A DNA stretch of 64,000 bases, taken from BB31 sp964582525. GTDB lineage: Bacteria > Pseudomonadota > Gammaproteobacteria > Beggiatoales > Beggiatoaceae. Position 1 is the first letter of the stretch; every line of letters begins with the position of its first letter. Below the pieces are notes generated by a model, which had not been told where the DNA came from, ran no database searches, and saw only the letters and a program-made list of their open reading frames with translations. A program made the position numbers and the translations under genes. Positions 17,571 through 25,688 of this stretch are shown piece after piece. Where the stretch lies: assembly GCA_964582525.1 (NCBI GenBank), contig CAZOSP010000001.1, forward strand, positions 19,871 to 83,870, written 5' to 3'.

Positions 17571-17876
17571 CTACCAACTTGCTTTACGCAGACCCGGAAC
17601 AAACCCAGACATGGTATATTCACGCAATTTATTACGCGCTAAACCAAACTTACGATAATAACCATGCGGACGACCTGTGATACGGCAGCGATTTTGCCGA
17701 CGTACTGGGGAAGCATCACGCGGTAATTTCTGCAACTTAATACGAGCCGCGTCACGCTCTTCTTCGTTCAAGGTCATATCAATAGCGGCTTTTTTCAATT
17801 CCGCACGTTTTGCTGCATATTTAGCAACCATTTTTGCGCGTTTGAGTTCACGATTGATCATGGATTTTTTAGCCAT
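17571..17876 (-). CDS. rpsN: 30S ribosomal protein S14, zinc-free type
   Basis: A 101-residue protein. It is the long form without the paired CxxC zinc ligands (VRRQNRCRITGRPHG carries one Cys). The position between rplE and rpsH is standard. Confidence 0.97.
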   Translation of the reverse strand: MAKKSMINRELKRAKMVAKYAAKRAELKKAAIDMTLNEEERDAARIKLQKLPRDASPVRRQNRCRITGRPHGYYRKFGLARNKLREYTMSGFVPGLRKASW

Positions 17877-17889
17877 AAGAACCTGCTCT

Positions 17890-18429
17890 TTATTTTAAGG
17901 GAAAACTAAAACCATCTAATAAAGCGCGACCTTCTTCGTCAGTACGCGCACTGGTAGTAATGGTAATATCCATACCACGTAAAGCATCAATTTTATCGTA
18001 ATCAATTTCAGGGAAAATGATTTGCTCTTTTACGCCTAGACTGTAATTACCACGACCATCAAAAGCTTTAGCTGAAAAACCACGAAAATCACGAATACGA
18101 GGAATCGCAATACTAATCAAGCGATCTAAAAATTCGTACATACGATCACGGCGCAAGGTGACTTTACAACCGATAGGCCAACCTTCACGAATTTTAAAGC
18201 CCGCTACAGATTTACGCGCTAAACAAACGACCGGCTTTTGTCCTGCAATAGCTTCTATGTCACCCATTGCACGCTCAACCACTTTTTTATCGCCAACTGC
18301 TTCGCCTAAACCCATATTTAAGGTTACTTTAGTAATTTTAGGCACTTGCATAATGCTTTTGTACTCAAACTTAGACATCAGTTGAGGTACAACTTTAATT
18401 TTATACTGTTCTTCTAAACGAGTAGCCAT
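17890..18429 (-). CDS. rplE: 50S ribosomal protein L5
   Basis: A 179-residue 5S rRNA-binding protein that contacts the P-site tRNA and S13 (signature NMGLGEAVGDKK; C-terminal TTSARTDEEGRALL). Two bases separate it from rplX. Confidence 0.98.
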   Translation of the reverse strand: MATRLEEQYKIKVVPQLMSKFEYKSIMQVPKITKVTLNMGLGEAVGDKKVVERAMGDIEAIAGQKPVVCLARKSVAGFKIREGWPIGCKVTLRRDRMYEFLDRLISIAIPRIRDFRGFSAKAFDGRGNYSLGVKEQIIFPEIDYDKIDALRGMDITITTSARTDEEGRALLDGFSFPLK

Positions 18430-18431
18430 GA

Positions 18432-18749
18432 TTACACATCCACAACTTCATTGTTTGACTTGAAGTAACGTACTTTTTTACCATCTTCAAGTGTTTTAAA
18501 ACCCACACGATCTGCTTTGCCTGTTTCGGGGTTAAACAGAGCGACATTAGAAATATGTAAAGGCATTTCTTTAGACACAATGCTGCCAGGTTGGTTTTTC
18601 ATTGGATTAGCTTTAGTGTGGTGTTTAGCTAAATTAATATTTTCTACTACCACACGATCATCTTTTAGAACCCGCGCTACGCGACCTTGTTTACCTTTAT
18701 CTTTGCCTGCAATGACCATTACGTCATCGCCCGTTTTAATTCTACGCAT
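18432..18749 (-). CDS. rplX: 50S ribosomal protein L24
   Basis: A 105-residue assembly initiator with a KOW motif near the start (GDDVMVIAGKDKGKQGRV). It lies between rplN (27 bp) and rplE (2 bp). Confidence 0.97.
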   Translation of the reverse strand: MRRIKTGDDVMVIAGKDKGKQGRVARVLKDDRVVVENINLAKHHTKANPMKNQPGSIVSKEMPLHISNVALFNPETGKADRVGFKTLEDGKKVRYFKSNNEVVDV

Positions 18750-18776
18750 GACAACCTCTTACGATAAAATCCTGAA

Positions 18777-19145
18777 TTACAGAACCTCTGGAGCCAGTGA
18801 AATAATTTTCATAAAACGCTCACTCCGTAGTTCGCGTGTCACTGGACCAAAAATACGAGTACCAATCGGTTGTAATTGATTGTTGAGCAATACGGCGGCA
18901 TTACCATCAAAACGAATTGAGGAGCCATCAGAGCGACGCACACCTTTACGGGTTCTAACAATGACAGCATTATACACGTCACCTTTTTTTACTTTACCGC
19001 GTGCTATCGCCTCTTTTACAGTGACTTTAATAATATCACCAATACCCGCATAACGACGGTGAGAACCCCCTAACACCTTGATACACATTAAACGTCTTGC
19101 ACCACTGTTATCGGCGGCATCCAGCATAGACTGCATTTGAATCAT
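18777..19145 (-). CDS. rplN: 50S ribosomal protein L14
   Basis: A 122-residue protein at the subunit interface (MIQMQSMLDAADNSGA, RRYAGIGDIIKVTVKEA). It is the first gene of the spc group and follows rpsQ by 27 bp with no clear terminator between, so S10 and spc probably form one transcript. Confidence 0.98.
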   Translation of the reverse strand: MIQMQSMLDAADNSGARRLMCIKVLGGSHRRYAGIGDIIKVTVKEAIARGKVKKGDVYNAVIVRTRKGVRRSDGSSIRFDGNAAVLLNNQLQPIGTRIFGPVTRELRSERFMKIISLAPEVL

Positions 19146-19172
19146 GATTTACTCCAATAACAAAGTCGGCAG

Positions 19173-19442
19173 TTATTTTGCACGTTCTAAAATCTTATGC
19201 AAACGCCAAGATTTTGTTTTAGAAATAGGGCGGCATTGCTCAATCGCTACGGTGTCGCCTTCTTGACAAGTATTTTCTTCATCATGCGCATGTAACTTAG
19301 TTGAACGCTTAATGAATTTACCATACAAAGGATGTTTTACACGACGTTCAATTAATACCGTAATGCTTTTGTCCATTTTATTGCTGGTAACGCGACCAGT
19401 TAAAGTACGGGTAGCAGTAGTTGTTTGTTGTTCTTCACTCAT
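19173..19442 (-). CDS. rpsQ: 30S ribosomal protein S17
   Basis: An 89-residue OB-fold protein with the signature GRVTSNKMDKSITVLIERR and a Lys-rich C-terminus. Its ATG overlaps the rpmC stop by four bases. Confidence 0.97.
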   Translation of the reverse strand: MSEEQQTTTATRTLTGRVTSNKMDKSITVLIERRVKHPLYGKFIKRSTKLHAHDEENTCQEGDTVAIEQCRPISKTKSWRLHKILERAK

Positions 19443-19633
19443 GCGAGGCTACCTTTCTCGGTCAAAATTGTTTTCACGCGGGCGATGTTGCGTCTAACCA
19501 CTTTTAATTGATGATGACGATTGAGTTGATCTACACCGTTTTGCATTCGCAAGGTAAATTGTTCACGTAATAAACTGAGCAATTCTTGCTTTAATTCATC
19601 ACTATTTTTTTCTCTTAGTTTACTGGCTTTCAT
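19439..19633 (-). CDS. rpmC: 50S ribosomal protein L29
   Basis: A 64-residue helical-hairpin protein at the tunnel exit, where it helps bind trigger factor and SRP. It starts MKASKLREKNSDEL. One base separates it from rplP and it overlaps rpsQ by four. Confidence 0.96.
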   Translation of the reverse strand: MKASKLREKNSDELKQELLSLLREQFTLRMQNGVDQLNRHHQLKVVRRNIARVKTILTEKGSLA

Positions 19634-19634
19634 G

Positions 19635-20048
19635 TTAAATCACCGTCCGCGTTACGAAGGTGGTTTGCACCGGCATTTTGGCAGCCGCCAGACGAAAGGC
19701 TTCACGCGCTATTTCTTCTGATACACCTTCAATTTCATACAAAACACGACCAGGTTGAATCTGTGCTACCCAATATTCAACATTTCCTTTACCCTTACCC
19801 ATCCGCACTTCTAAAGGTTTTTTACTAATGGGTTTATCGGGAAAAATACGAATCCAGATTTTACCGCCGCGTTTCACATAGCGGTTAATGGCACGACGAC
19901 CCGCTTCGATTTGGCGCGCAGTGATACGACCGCGCGTTGTCGCTTTTATAGCAAACTCACCAAAACTGACGCTGCTGCCGCGTTGAGCGAGACCTCGATT
20001 ACGTCCTTTATGCTGCTTTCTAAATTTTGTACGTTTAGGCTGTAACAT
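19635..20048 (-). CDS. rplP: 50S ribosomal protein L16
   Basis: A 137-residue protein near the A site (MLQPKRTKFRKQHKGRNRG; GRITARQIEAGRRAI). Two bases separate it from rpsC. Confidence 0.98.
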   Translation of the reverse strand: MLQPKRTKFRKQHKGRNRGLAQRGSSVSFGEFAIKATTRGRITARQIEAGRRAINRYVKRGGKIWIRIFPDKPISKKPLEVRMGKGKGNVEYWVAQIQPGRVLYEIEGVSEEIAREAFRLAAAKMPVQTTFVTRTVI

Positions 20049-20050
20049 GA

Positions 20051-20740
20051 TTATTGTCCTTTTTCAGGCTTAGACGGCTTTTCTTTATCTTTAGCAATTT
20101 CTTGCTCAGGATTGCCGATAATTTCACCTTTGAAAATCCATACTTTGACACCGATGATGCCATAAGTTGTATTCGCTTCAGCAAAACCGTAATCAATATC
20201 AGCACGCAAGGTATGCAAAGGCACACGCCCTTCACGATACCACTCGGTTCGTGCAATCTCAGCCCCATTCAAACGCCCTGCTACATTAATACGCACACCT
20301 TGCGCACCTAAACGCATAGCATTGCTCACAGCGCGTTTCATAGCGCGACGGAACATGATGCGTTTTTCTAGCTGTTGCGCAACGCTTTCAGCAACTAAAC
20401 GCGCATCTACTTCAGGTTTACGAATTTCTTCGACACTGATATGCACCGGAATCCCCATCATTTTGGACACTTCTTTGCGCAATTTATCAATGTCTTCGCC
20501 TTTTTTACCAATCACAATGCCCGGACGAGCGGTGTGAATGATAATGCGCGCATTACGCGCAGGACGCTCAATACGAATTTCGCTCACCGAAGCCTGAGCT
20601 AATTTTTTGCGAATATATTCACGGATTTTAATGTCGGTATTTAAGAAGTTAGCGTAATCTTTGCTGCTTGCATACCATTTTGAAGACCAATCTTTAACGA
20701 TCCCCAAACGCATACCGACTGGATTTACTTTTTGTCCCAT
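20051..20740 (-). CDS. rpsC: 30S ribosomal protein S3
   Basis: A 229-residue protein of the mRNA entry channel. It has an N-terminal type II KH domain with the GKKGEDIDKLR loop and a C-terminal S3 domain (RRAMKRAVSNAMRLGAQG), with a charged tail. It follows rplV by 19 bp. Confidence 0.98.
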   Translation of the reverse strand: MGQKVNPVGMRLGIVKDWSSKWYASSKDYANFLNTDIKIREYIRKKLAQASVSEIRIERPARNARIIIHTARPGIVIGKKGEDIDKLRKEVSKMMGIPVHISVEEIRKPEVDARLVAESVAQQLEKRIMFRRAMKRAVSNAMRLGAQGVRINVAGRLNGAEIARTEWYREGRVPLHTLRADIDYGFAEANTTYGIIGVKVWIFKGEIIGNPEQEIAKDKEKPSKPEKGQ

Positions 20741-20759
20741 AACCTAAACTCTTTTTACT

Positions 20760-21092
20760 TTAGCTATCCGCCACTGTCACAGTGATATGGCTGGTACGTT
20801 TTAAGATGCGCGAACCACGCCCTTTAGCACGCGCTCGCATACGTTTCATAGTGGGCCCTTCGTTGACGAAAATGTACGCAACTTTTAATTCGTCAATATC
20901 TGCGCCTTTGTTGTTTTCAGCGTTTGCAATGGCTGAATTCAAGACTTTTTTCACCATTGGCGCGGCTTTTTTAGTGCTAAACGCCAGCGTGTTTAAAGCA
21001 TCTTCCACCCTTAAACCACGAATCTGGTCAGCCACTAAACGGCATTTTTGCGGTGAAATATGTGCATATTTATGAGTTGCAGAAACTTCCAC
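20760..21092 (-). CDS. rplV: 50S ribosomal protein L22
   Basis: A 110-residue protein whose beta-hairpin lines the exit tunnel (KRMRARAKGRGSRILKRTSH). It lies 11 bp after rpsS. Confidence 0.98.
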   Translation of the reverse strand: MEVSATHKYAHISPQKCRLVADQIRGLRVEDALNTLAFSTKKAAPMVKKVLNSAIANAENNKGADIDELKVAYIFVNEGPTMKRMRARAKGRGSRILKRTSHITVTVADS

Positions 21093-21103
21093 GACTGTAT
21101 CCT

Positions 21104-21379
21104 CTAGCGTTTAGATTTTTTATCTGCCGCATGACCACGATAAGTGCGCGTCAAGGCAAATTCACCTAATTTATGTCCAACCATGTTTTCTGTAACATAG
21201 ACAGGCACATGTTGACGGCCATTATGCACAGCAATAGTTAAACCCAGCATGTTCGGCAGAATCATAGAACGACGCGACCAAGTTTTAATCGGTTTCTTAC
21301 TTTTGCTGGCAAGTGCCGCATCAACTTTCTTAAGCAAATGTAAATCTGCAAAAGGTCCTTTCTTAATTGAACGTGGCAT
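21104..21379 (-). CDS. rpsS: 30S ribosomal protein S19
   Basis: A 91-residue head protein (MPRSIKKGPFAD; HKLGEFALTRTYRGHAADKK) that pairs with S13 near the A site. It is 107 bp after rplB, a longer space than usual. Confidence 0.98.
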   Translation of the reverse strand: MPRSIKKGPFADLHLLKKVDAALASKSKKPIKTWSRRSMILPNMLGLTIAVHNGRQHVPVYVTENMVGHKLGEFALTRTYRGHAADKKSKR

Positions 21380-21486
21380 AGCTTATCCTTAAAAACATTT
21401 GACTTGATAGAGAGGACAGTTTTTACTCAGCAAGCAACTGTCATCTACCCTATTTTTTATCTCATCAGCATTGATATGACATCAGC

Positions 21487-22311
21487 TTATTTACGACGGC
21501 GGCGTACAATCATTTTATCAGTACGTTTATTGCTACGGGTTTTTGCCCCTTTAGTCGGGAAGCCCCAAGGCGAGACCGGATGACGGCCACCTGAAGTACG
21601 CCCTTCACCACCCCCATGTGGATGGTCAACTGGATTCATTGCAACTCCGCGAACAGTTGGACGAATACCACGCCAACGAGTTGCCCCCGCCTTACCTAAT
21701 GAACGCAAATTATGTTCGCTGTTACTCGCTTCGCCGATGGTTGCACGGCATTCGGATAACACTTTACGCATTTCACCTGAACGCAAACGCAAAGAGGCAT
21801 AACGTCCTTCACGCGCCACTAATTGCACCGCAGCACCCGCGCTACGCGCCATTTGCGCGCCTTTACCGGGCTTTAATTCTATGCAGTGTATAGTAGAACC
21901 CACAGGAATGTTGCGCAAAGGCAAGCAGCTACCGGTTTTAATCGGCGCATCTTCACCCGACATAATCGTATCACCGGGGCTAATGCCTTTAGGTGCGATA
22001 ATGTAACGACGCTCGCCGTCCGCATACAAAACTAAGGCAATGTGTGCAGTACGATTAGGATCGTATTCAAGACGCTCTACCTTGGCTGGGATGCCATCTT
22101 TATCATTACGCTTAAAATCAATAATGCGGTAATGTTGTTTATGACCACCACCGCGATGGCGTATAGTGATACGTCCGGTATTATTACGCCCCCCTGATTT
22201 ACTTTTGCTTTCTAACAAGGGCGCGTGAGGTGCGCCTTTGTGCAAATCAGCAGTGACTTTTACAACAAAGCGCCGCCCTGCTGAAGTTGGTTTCGTTTTT
22301 ACTACTGGCAT
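21487..22311 (-). CDS. rplB: 50S ribosomal protein L2
   Basis: A 274-residue core protein needed for subunit association and peptidyl transfer. The C-terminal signature GVAMNPVDHPHGGGEGRT is intact, including its key His. It lies 12 bp after rplW. Confidence 0.98.
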   Translation of the reverse strand: MPVVKTKPTSAGRRFVVKVTADLHKGAPHAPLLESKSKSGGRNNTGRITIRHRGGGHKQHYRIIDFKRNDKDGIPAKVERLEYDPNRTAHIALVLYADGERRYIIAPKGISPGDTIMSGEDAPIKTGSCLPLRNIPVGSTIHCIELKPGKGAQMARSAGAAVQLVAREGRYASLRLRSGEMRKVLSECRATIGEASNSEHNLRSLGKAGATRWRGIRPTVRGVAMNPVDHPHGGGEGRTSGGRHPVSPWGFPTKGAKTRSNKRTDKMIVRRRRK

Positions 22312-22323
22312 TTCTTCAACCCC

Positions 22324-22641
22324 TTACCCTAATTCGGCACCAAAAACAATATCGTAGCCTTCCTCAAGGAAAACATAAGCCTTTTTCCAATCGCTACGTT
22401 TACCCGGGGTACGACCAAAGTTTTTACGCTTACCTTTTACATTCAAAGTTGTAACGCGAGACACTTTGACATTAAACAATAATTCAACGGCTTGCTTAAT
22501 TTCTTGCTTGTTAGCATCTTTAACAACTTTGAAAACAGAATGACGATTATTGTCAGCTTCTCTTATAGCTTTTTCGGAAACACAAGGAGAAAGCAATACT
22601 TTCATCAGGCGTTCTTGACTGACTTTCTGAACTTGACTCAT
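22324..22641 (-). CDS. rplW: 50S ribosomal protein L23
   Basis: A 105-residue tunnel-exit protein that docks trigger factor and SRP (VSEKAIREADNNRHSVFKV). Its start overlaps the rplD stop (ATGA). Confidence 0.97.
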   Translation of the reverse strand: MSQVQKVSQERLMKVLLSPCVSEKAIREADNNRHSVFKVVKDANKQEIKQAVELLFNVKVSRVTTLNVKGKRKNFGRTPGKRSDWKKAYVFLEEGYDIVFGAELG

Positions 22642-23261
22642 GCCAATCTCTCCTCAAGTTGTTTCAATGCAGATGAAGTAATAACTACTTTTTCAGCCCA
22701 CACTAAAGTCACAGGATCAACATTGACCACATCAGACACAGCAATCCGGTGCAGATTACGTGAAGCCCGAACTAAATTATCTTCTAAGGTTTCAGTAATA
22801 ATCATTAACTTCACATCTTTGCCTAATGAATCAACCTTAGCAACAAAATCACAGGTTTTAGGACGCTCAACTGAAAAGTTATCAACTACCAATAAACGCT
22901 CTTGGCGCAACAATTCAGCTAAAATTGAGCGCATTGCAACGCGATACATTTTTTTGTTTAGCTTCTGCGTATAATCGCGTGGCACTGCTGCAAACGTAAC
23001 ACCGCCGGAACGCCAAATAGGGCTACGCAGATTGCCTGCACGGGCGCGACCTGTGCCTTTTTGCCGCCAAGGTTTAAGCGTGCTACCACTCACTTGAGAG
23101 CGAGTTTTTTGCGCCTTAGTGCCCGCACGACCCGCTGCCATATAGGCTACAACGGCTTGATGAATCAGCGCAGGTTTAAATTCAGTATCAAATACGGCTT
23201 CTGAAACATTAACGACACCACTGCTATCCGAGTCGGTGAGTGCCTGCAAAGCAACTTCCAT
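22638..23261 (-). CDS. rplD: 50S ribosomal protein L4
   Basis: A 207-residue protein with the tunnel loop LKPWRQKGTGRARAGNLRSP. In E. coli L4 also represses the S10 operon by attenuation in the rpsJ leader; here the leader is only the 117-bp tuf-rpsJ gap. It lies 10 bp after rplC. Confidence 0.97.
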   Translation of the reverse strand: MEVALQALTDSDSSGVVNVSEAVFDTEFKPALIHQAVVAYMAAGRAGTKAQKTRSQVSGSTLKPWRQKGTGRARAGNLRSPIWRSGGVTFAAVPRDYTQKLNKKMYRVAMRSILAELLRQERLLVVDNFSVERPKTCDFVAKVDSLGKDVKLMIITETLEDNLVRASRNLHRIAVSDVVNVDPVTLVWAEKVVITSSALKQLEERLA

Positions 23262-23271
23262 TTTCTTCTCC

Positions 23272-23913
23272 TTACTTCGCTTTCACTGCTGGACGCACAA
23301 TAACATCACCACCCGGCGCACCGGGAACAGCACCTTTAAGCAACAACAGGTTACGCTCGACATCAATCTTGACAATTTCTAGGTTCTGCACAGTGGTTCG
23401 CACATTACCCATTTGCCCAGCCATTTTTTTACCCTTAAAAACACGACCCGGACTTTGGTTTTGACCAATGGAACCAGGAGCGCGATGCGATAAAGAGTTG
23501 CCATGCGTAGCGTCTTGCATACTGAAATTATGACGTTTAATGACACCCGCAAAACCCTTGCCTTTAGAAGTAGCAGTGACATCAACTTTTTTACCCGCTT
23601 CAAATAGTTCTAATTTGAGTTCGCCACCTAGCTCATAATTTGCGAGTTCTTCTTGGCTTAAACGAAATTCCCAAAAACCACGCCCCGCTTCAGCATTTGC
23701 TTTTGCTAAATGCCCCGCGGTTGGTTTGTTGACACGGTTTGCTTTGCGCTCGCCACAAGTAACTTGAATAGCATCGTAACCTTCTTTCTTCGCAGTTTTA
23801 ATTTGCGTTACTCGATTAGGCTCAACTTCTACTACTGTTACCGGGACAGAGGAACCGTCTTCTTGAAAGATACGAGTCATGCCACATTTACGACCGACTA
23901 CACCAATACCCAT
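23272..23913 (-). CDS. rplC: 50S ribosomal protein L3
   Basis: A 213-residue assembly initiator close to the peptidyl transferase centre (MGIGVVGRKCGMTRIF; the loop SIGQNQSPGRVFKGKKMAG carries the Gln that is methylated in E. coli). It lies 60 bp after rpsJ. Confidence 0.98.
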   Translation of the reverse strand: MGIGVVGRKCGMTRIFQEDGSSVPVTVVEVEPNRVTQIKTAKKEGYDAIQVTCGERKANRVNKPTAGHLAKANAEAGRGFWEFRLSQEELANYELGGELKLELFEAGKKVDVTATSKGKGFAGVIKRHNFSMQDATHGNSLSHRAPGSIGQNQSPGRVFKGKKMAGQMGNVRTTVQNLEIVKIDVERNLLLLKGAVPGAPGGDVIVRPAVKAK

Positions 23914-23973
23914 TTGTTCGTACTCCCAATACCTGTTTCATCGTTTTGAAACATTTAACAGGTAATATCTAAA

Positions 23974-24285
23974 TCAATTTAGTTTAATTTGAACATTAAC
24001 GCCAGCCGCCAAATCCAGTTTCATTAAAGCATCTACTGTTTTGTCAGTTGGGTCAATAATATCCAATAAACGTCTATGCGTTCTTAATTCATATTGATCA
24101 CGCGCATCCTTGTTGACGTGAGGCGAAATCAATACAGTGTAACGTTCTTTTTTAGTTGGCAGAGGAATGGGTCCACGCAATTGCGCACCTGTTCTGCGAG
24201 CCGTTTCTACAATTTCCCGTGCAGATTGATCAATCAAACGATGATCAAATGCCTTGAGGCGAATACGAATTCTTTGATTTGCCAT
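23974..24285 (-). CDS. rpsJ: 30S ribosomal protein S10
   Basis: A 103-residue head protein that also acts as the antitermination factor NusE (RIRLKAFDHRLIDQSAREI). It is the first gene of the S10 operon, 117 bp after tuf, and a terminator for tuf lies in that space. A TATAAT box at 24315-24320 on the - strand could drive it. Confidence 0.98.
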   Translation of the reverse strand: MANQRIRIRLKAFDHRLIDQSAREIVETARRTGAQLRGPIPLPTKKERYTVLISPHVNKDARDQYELRTHRRLLDIIDPTDKTVDALMKLDLAAGVNVQIKLN

Positions 24286-24314
24286 GTTTTAGCCCAAGAA
24301 AAAGAAAGCGCGTA

Positions 24315-24320
24315 ATTATA
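24315..24320 (-). promoter_or_regulatory. Candidate -10 box for the S10 operon
   Basis: TATAAT on the - strand, 30 bases before the rpsJ start and just after the tuf terminator. I see no good -35 hexamer at 16-18 bases, so the call is tentative. Confidence 0.35.
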
Positions 24321-24360
24321 TAGGGTTACACACAAAAAAGAAAGACAAAAAGCAAAAAAA

Positions 24361-24396
24361 AATGCCATCAAAAAGCCGAGCCTTTTTAATGGCATT
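24361..24396 (-). terminator. Rho-independent terminator after tuf
   Basis: Arms AATGCCAT(T/C)AAAAAG pair with 14 of 16 matches across a short GC loop. On the - strand the stem runs into nine or more T. It starts 7 bases after the tuf stop. Confidence 0.9.
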
Positions 24397-24402
24397 AGAT
24401 TG

Positions 24403-25587
24403 TTACTCAATAATTTTAGCAACCACGCCCGCACCAACGGTACGACCGCCTTCACGAATCGCAAAACGTAAACCATCTTCCATAGCAATCGGGGCAATCA
24501 ATTTAACCGTCATTTTGACGTTATCGCCGGGCATTACCATTTCGATACCTTCCGGCAATTCACAGGCACCCGTTACGTCTGTGGTACGGAAATAAAACTG
24601 TGGACGATAGCCATTGAAGAAAGGCGTGTGACGACCGCCTTCATCTTTACCTAAGATATAAACTTCTGCTTCAAAGTGAGTGTGTGGGGTAATGCTGCCG
24701 GGTTTAGCCAGCACCTGACCACGTTCCACGTCATCACGTTTAGTACCGCGTAACAGAACCCCTACGTTGTCGCCCGCTACGCCTTCATCAAGCAGCTTGC
24801 GGAACATTTCCACACCGGTACAGGTGGTTTTAGTGGTCTCTTTGATACCAACGATTTCAATTTCTTCACCCACCTTGACTTTGCCGCGTTCTACACGACC
24901 CGTCACAACAGTACCGCGCCCTGAAATAGAGAATACGTCTTCAATCGGCATCAGGAAGGGTAGGTCAATTTCACGTTTTGGTTCTGGGATGTAGCTATCT
25001 AAAGCTGCGACGAGTTCGTAGATTTTATCTACATATTTTTGCTCGCCATCCAGGGCTTTCAATGCTGAACCGATAATGACAGGGGTGTCATCGCCGGGGA
25101 AATTGTAGCTATCAAGCAACTCACGCACTTCCATTTCAACCAGTTCAAGCAGTTCTTCGTCATCAACCATGTCTGCTTTGTTCATAAATACCACGATGTA
25201 AGGTACACCGACTTGGCGTGATAGCAGAATGTGTTCACGAGTTTGTGGCATCGGACCGTCAGCCGCAGAGACCACCAAAATTGCACCGTCCATTTGCGCC
25301 GCGCCGGTAATCATGTTTTTCACATAATCAGCATGACCGGGACAATCTACGTGCGCATAGTGGCGATCATCAGATTCATACTCAACATGCGCTGTCGCAA
25401 TGGTAATACCACGCGCACGCTCTTCTGGTGCGTTGTCGATTTGATCGTAGGCTTTGAATTCACCGCCATGTTTCTCTGCCATACATTTAGTAATAGCAGC
25501 CGTCAAAGTGGTTTTCCCATGGTCAACGTGACCGATGGTGCCTACATTCAAGTGCGCTTTGCCGCGCTCGAATTTTGCTTTAGACAC
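24403..25587 (-). CDS. tuf: Elongation factor Tu
   Basis: A 394-residue GTPase that delivers aminoacyl-tRNA to the ribosome. The G domain motifs GHVDHGKTT, DCPGHADYVK and NKAD are intact, as are the effector region RARGITI and two beta-barrel domains. It lies 101 bp after fusA. Only this tuf copy is visible; many gammaproteobacteria keep a second one beside a tRNA cluster. Confidence 0.98.
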   Translation of the reverse strand: MSKAKFERGKAHLNVGTIGHVDHGKTTLTAAITKCMAEKHGGEFKAYDQIDNAPEERARGITIATAHVEYESDDRHYAHVDCPGHADYVKNMITGAAQMDGAILVVSAADGPMPQTREHILLSRQVGVPYIVVFMNKADMVDDEELLELVEMEVRELLDSYNFPGDDTPVIIGSALKALDGEQKYVDKIYELVAALDSYIPEPKREIDLPFLMPIEDVFSISGRGTVVTGRVERGKVKVGEEIEIVGIKETTKTTCTGVEMFRKLLDEGVAGDNVGVLLRGTKRDDVERGQVLAKPGSITPHTHFEAEVYILGKDEGGRHTPFFNGYRPQFYFRTTDVTGACELPEGIEMVMPGDNVKMTVKLIAPIAMEDGLRFAIREGGRTVGAGVVAKIIE

Positions 25588-25688
25588 AGTATATACCCCT
25601 TCCTTTCAGAGTCGTTTCATGAATTATTAAAGAACTTAACGATTTGCCAACAAACGCATAGCTGGCGACATAATAAACTCAGACTAAG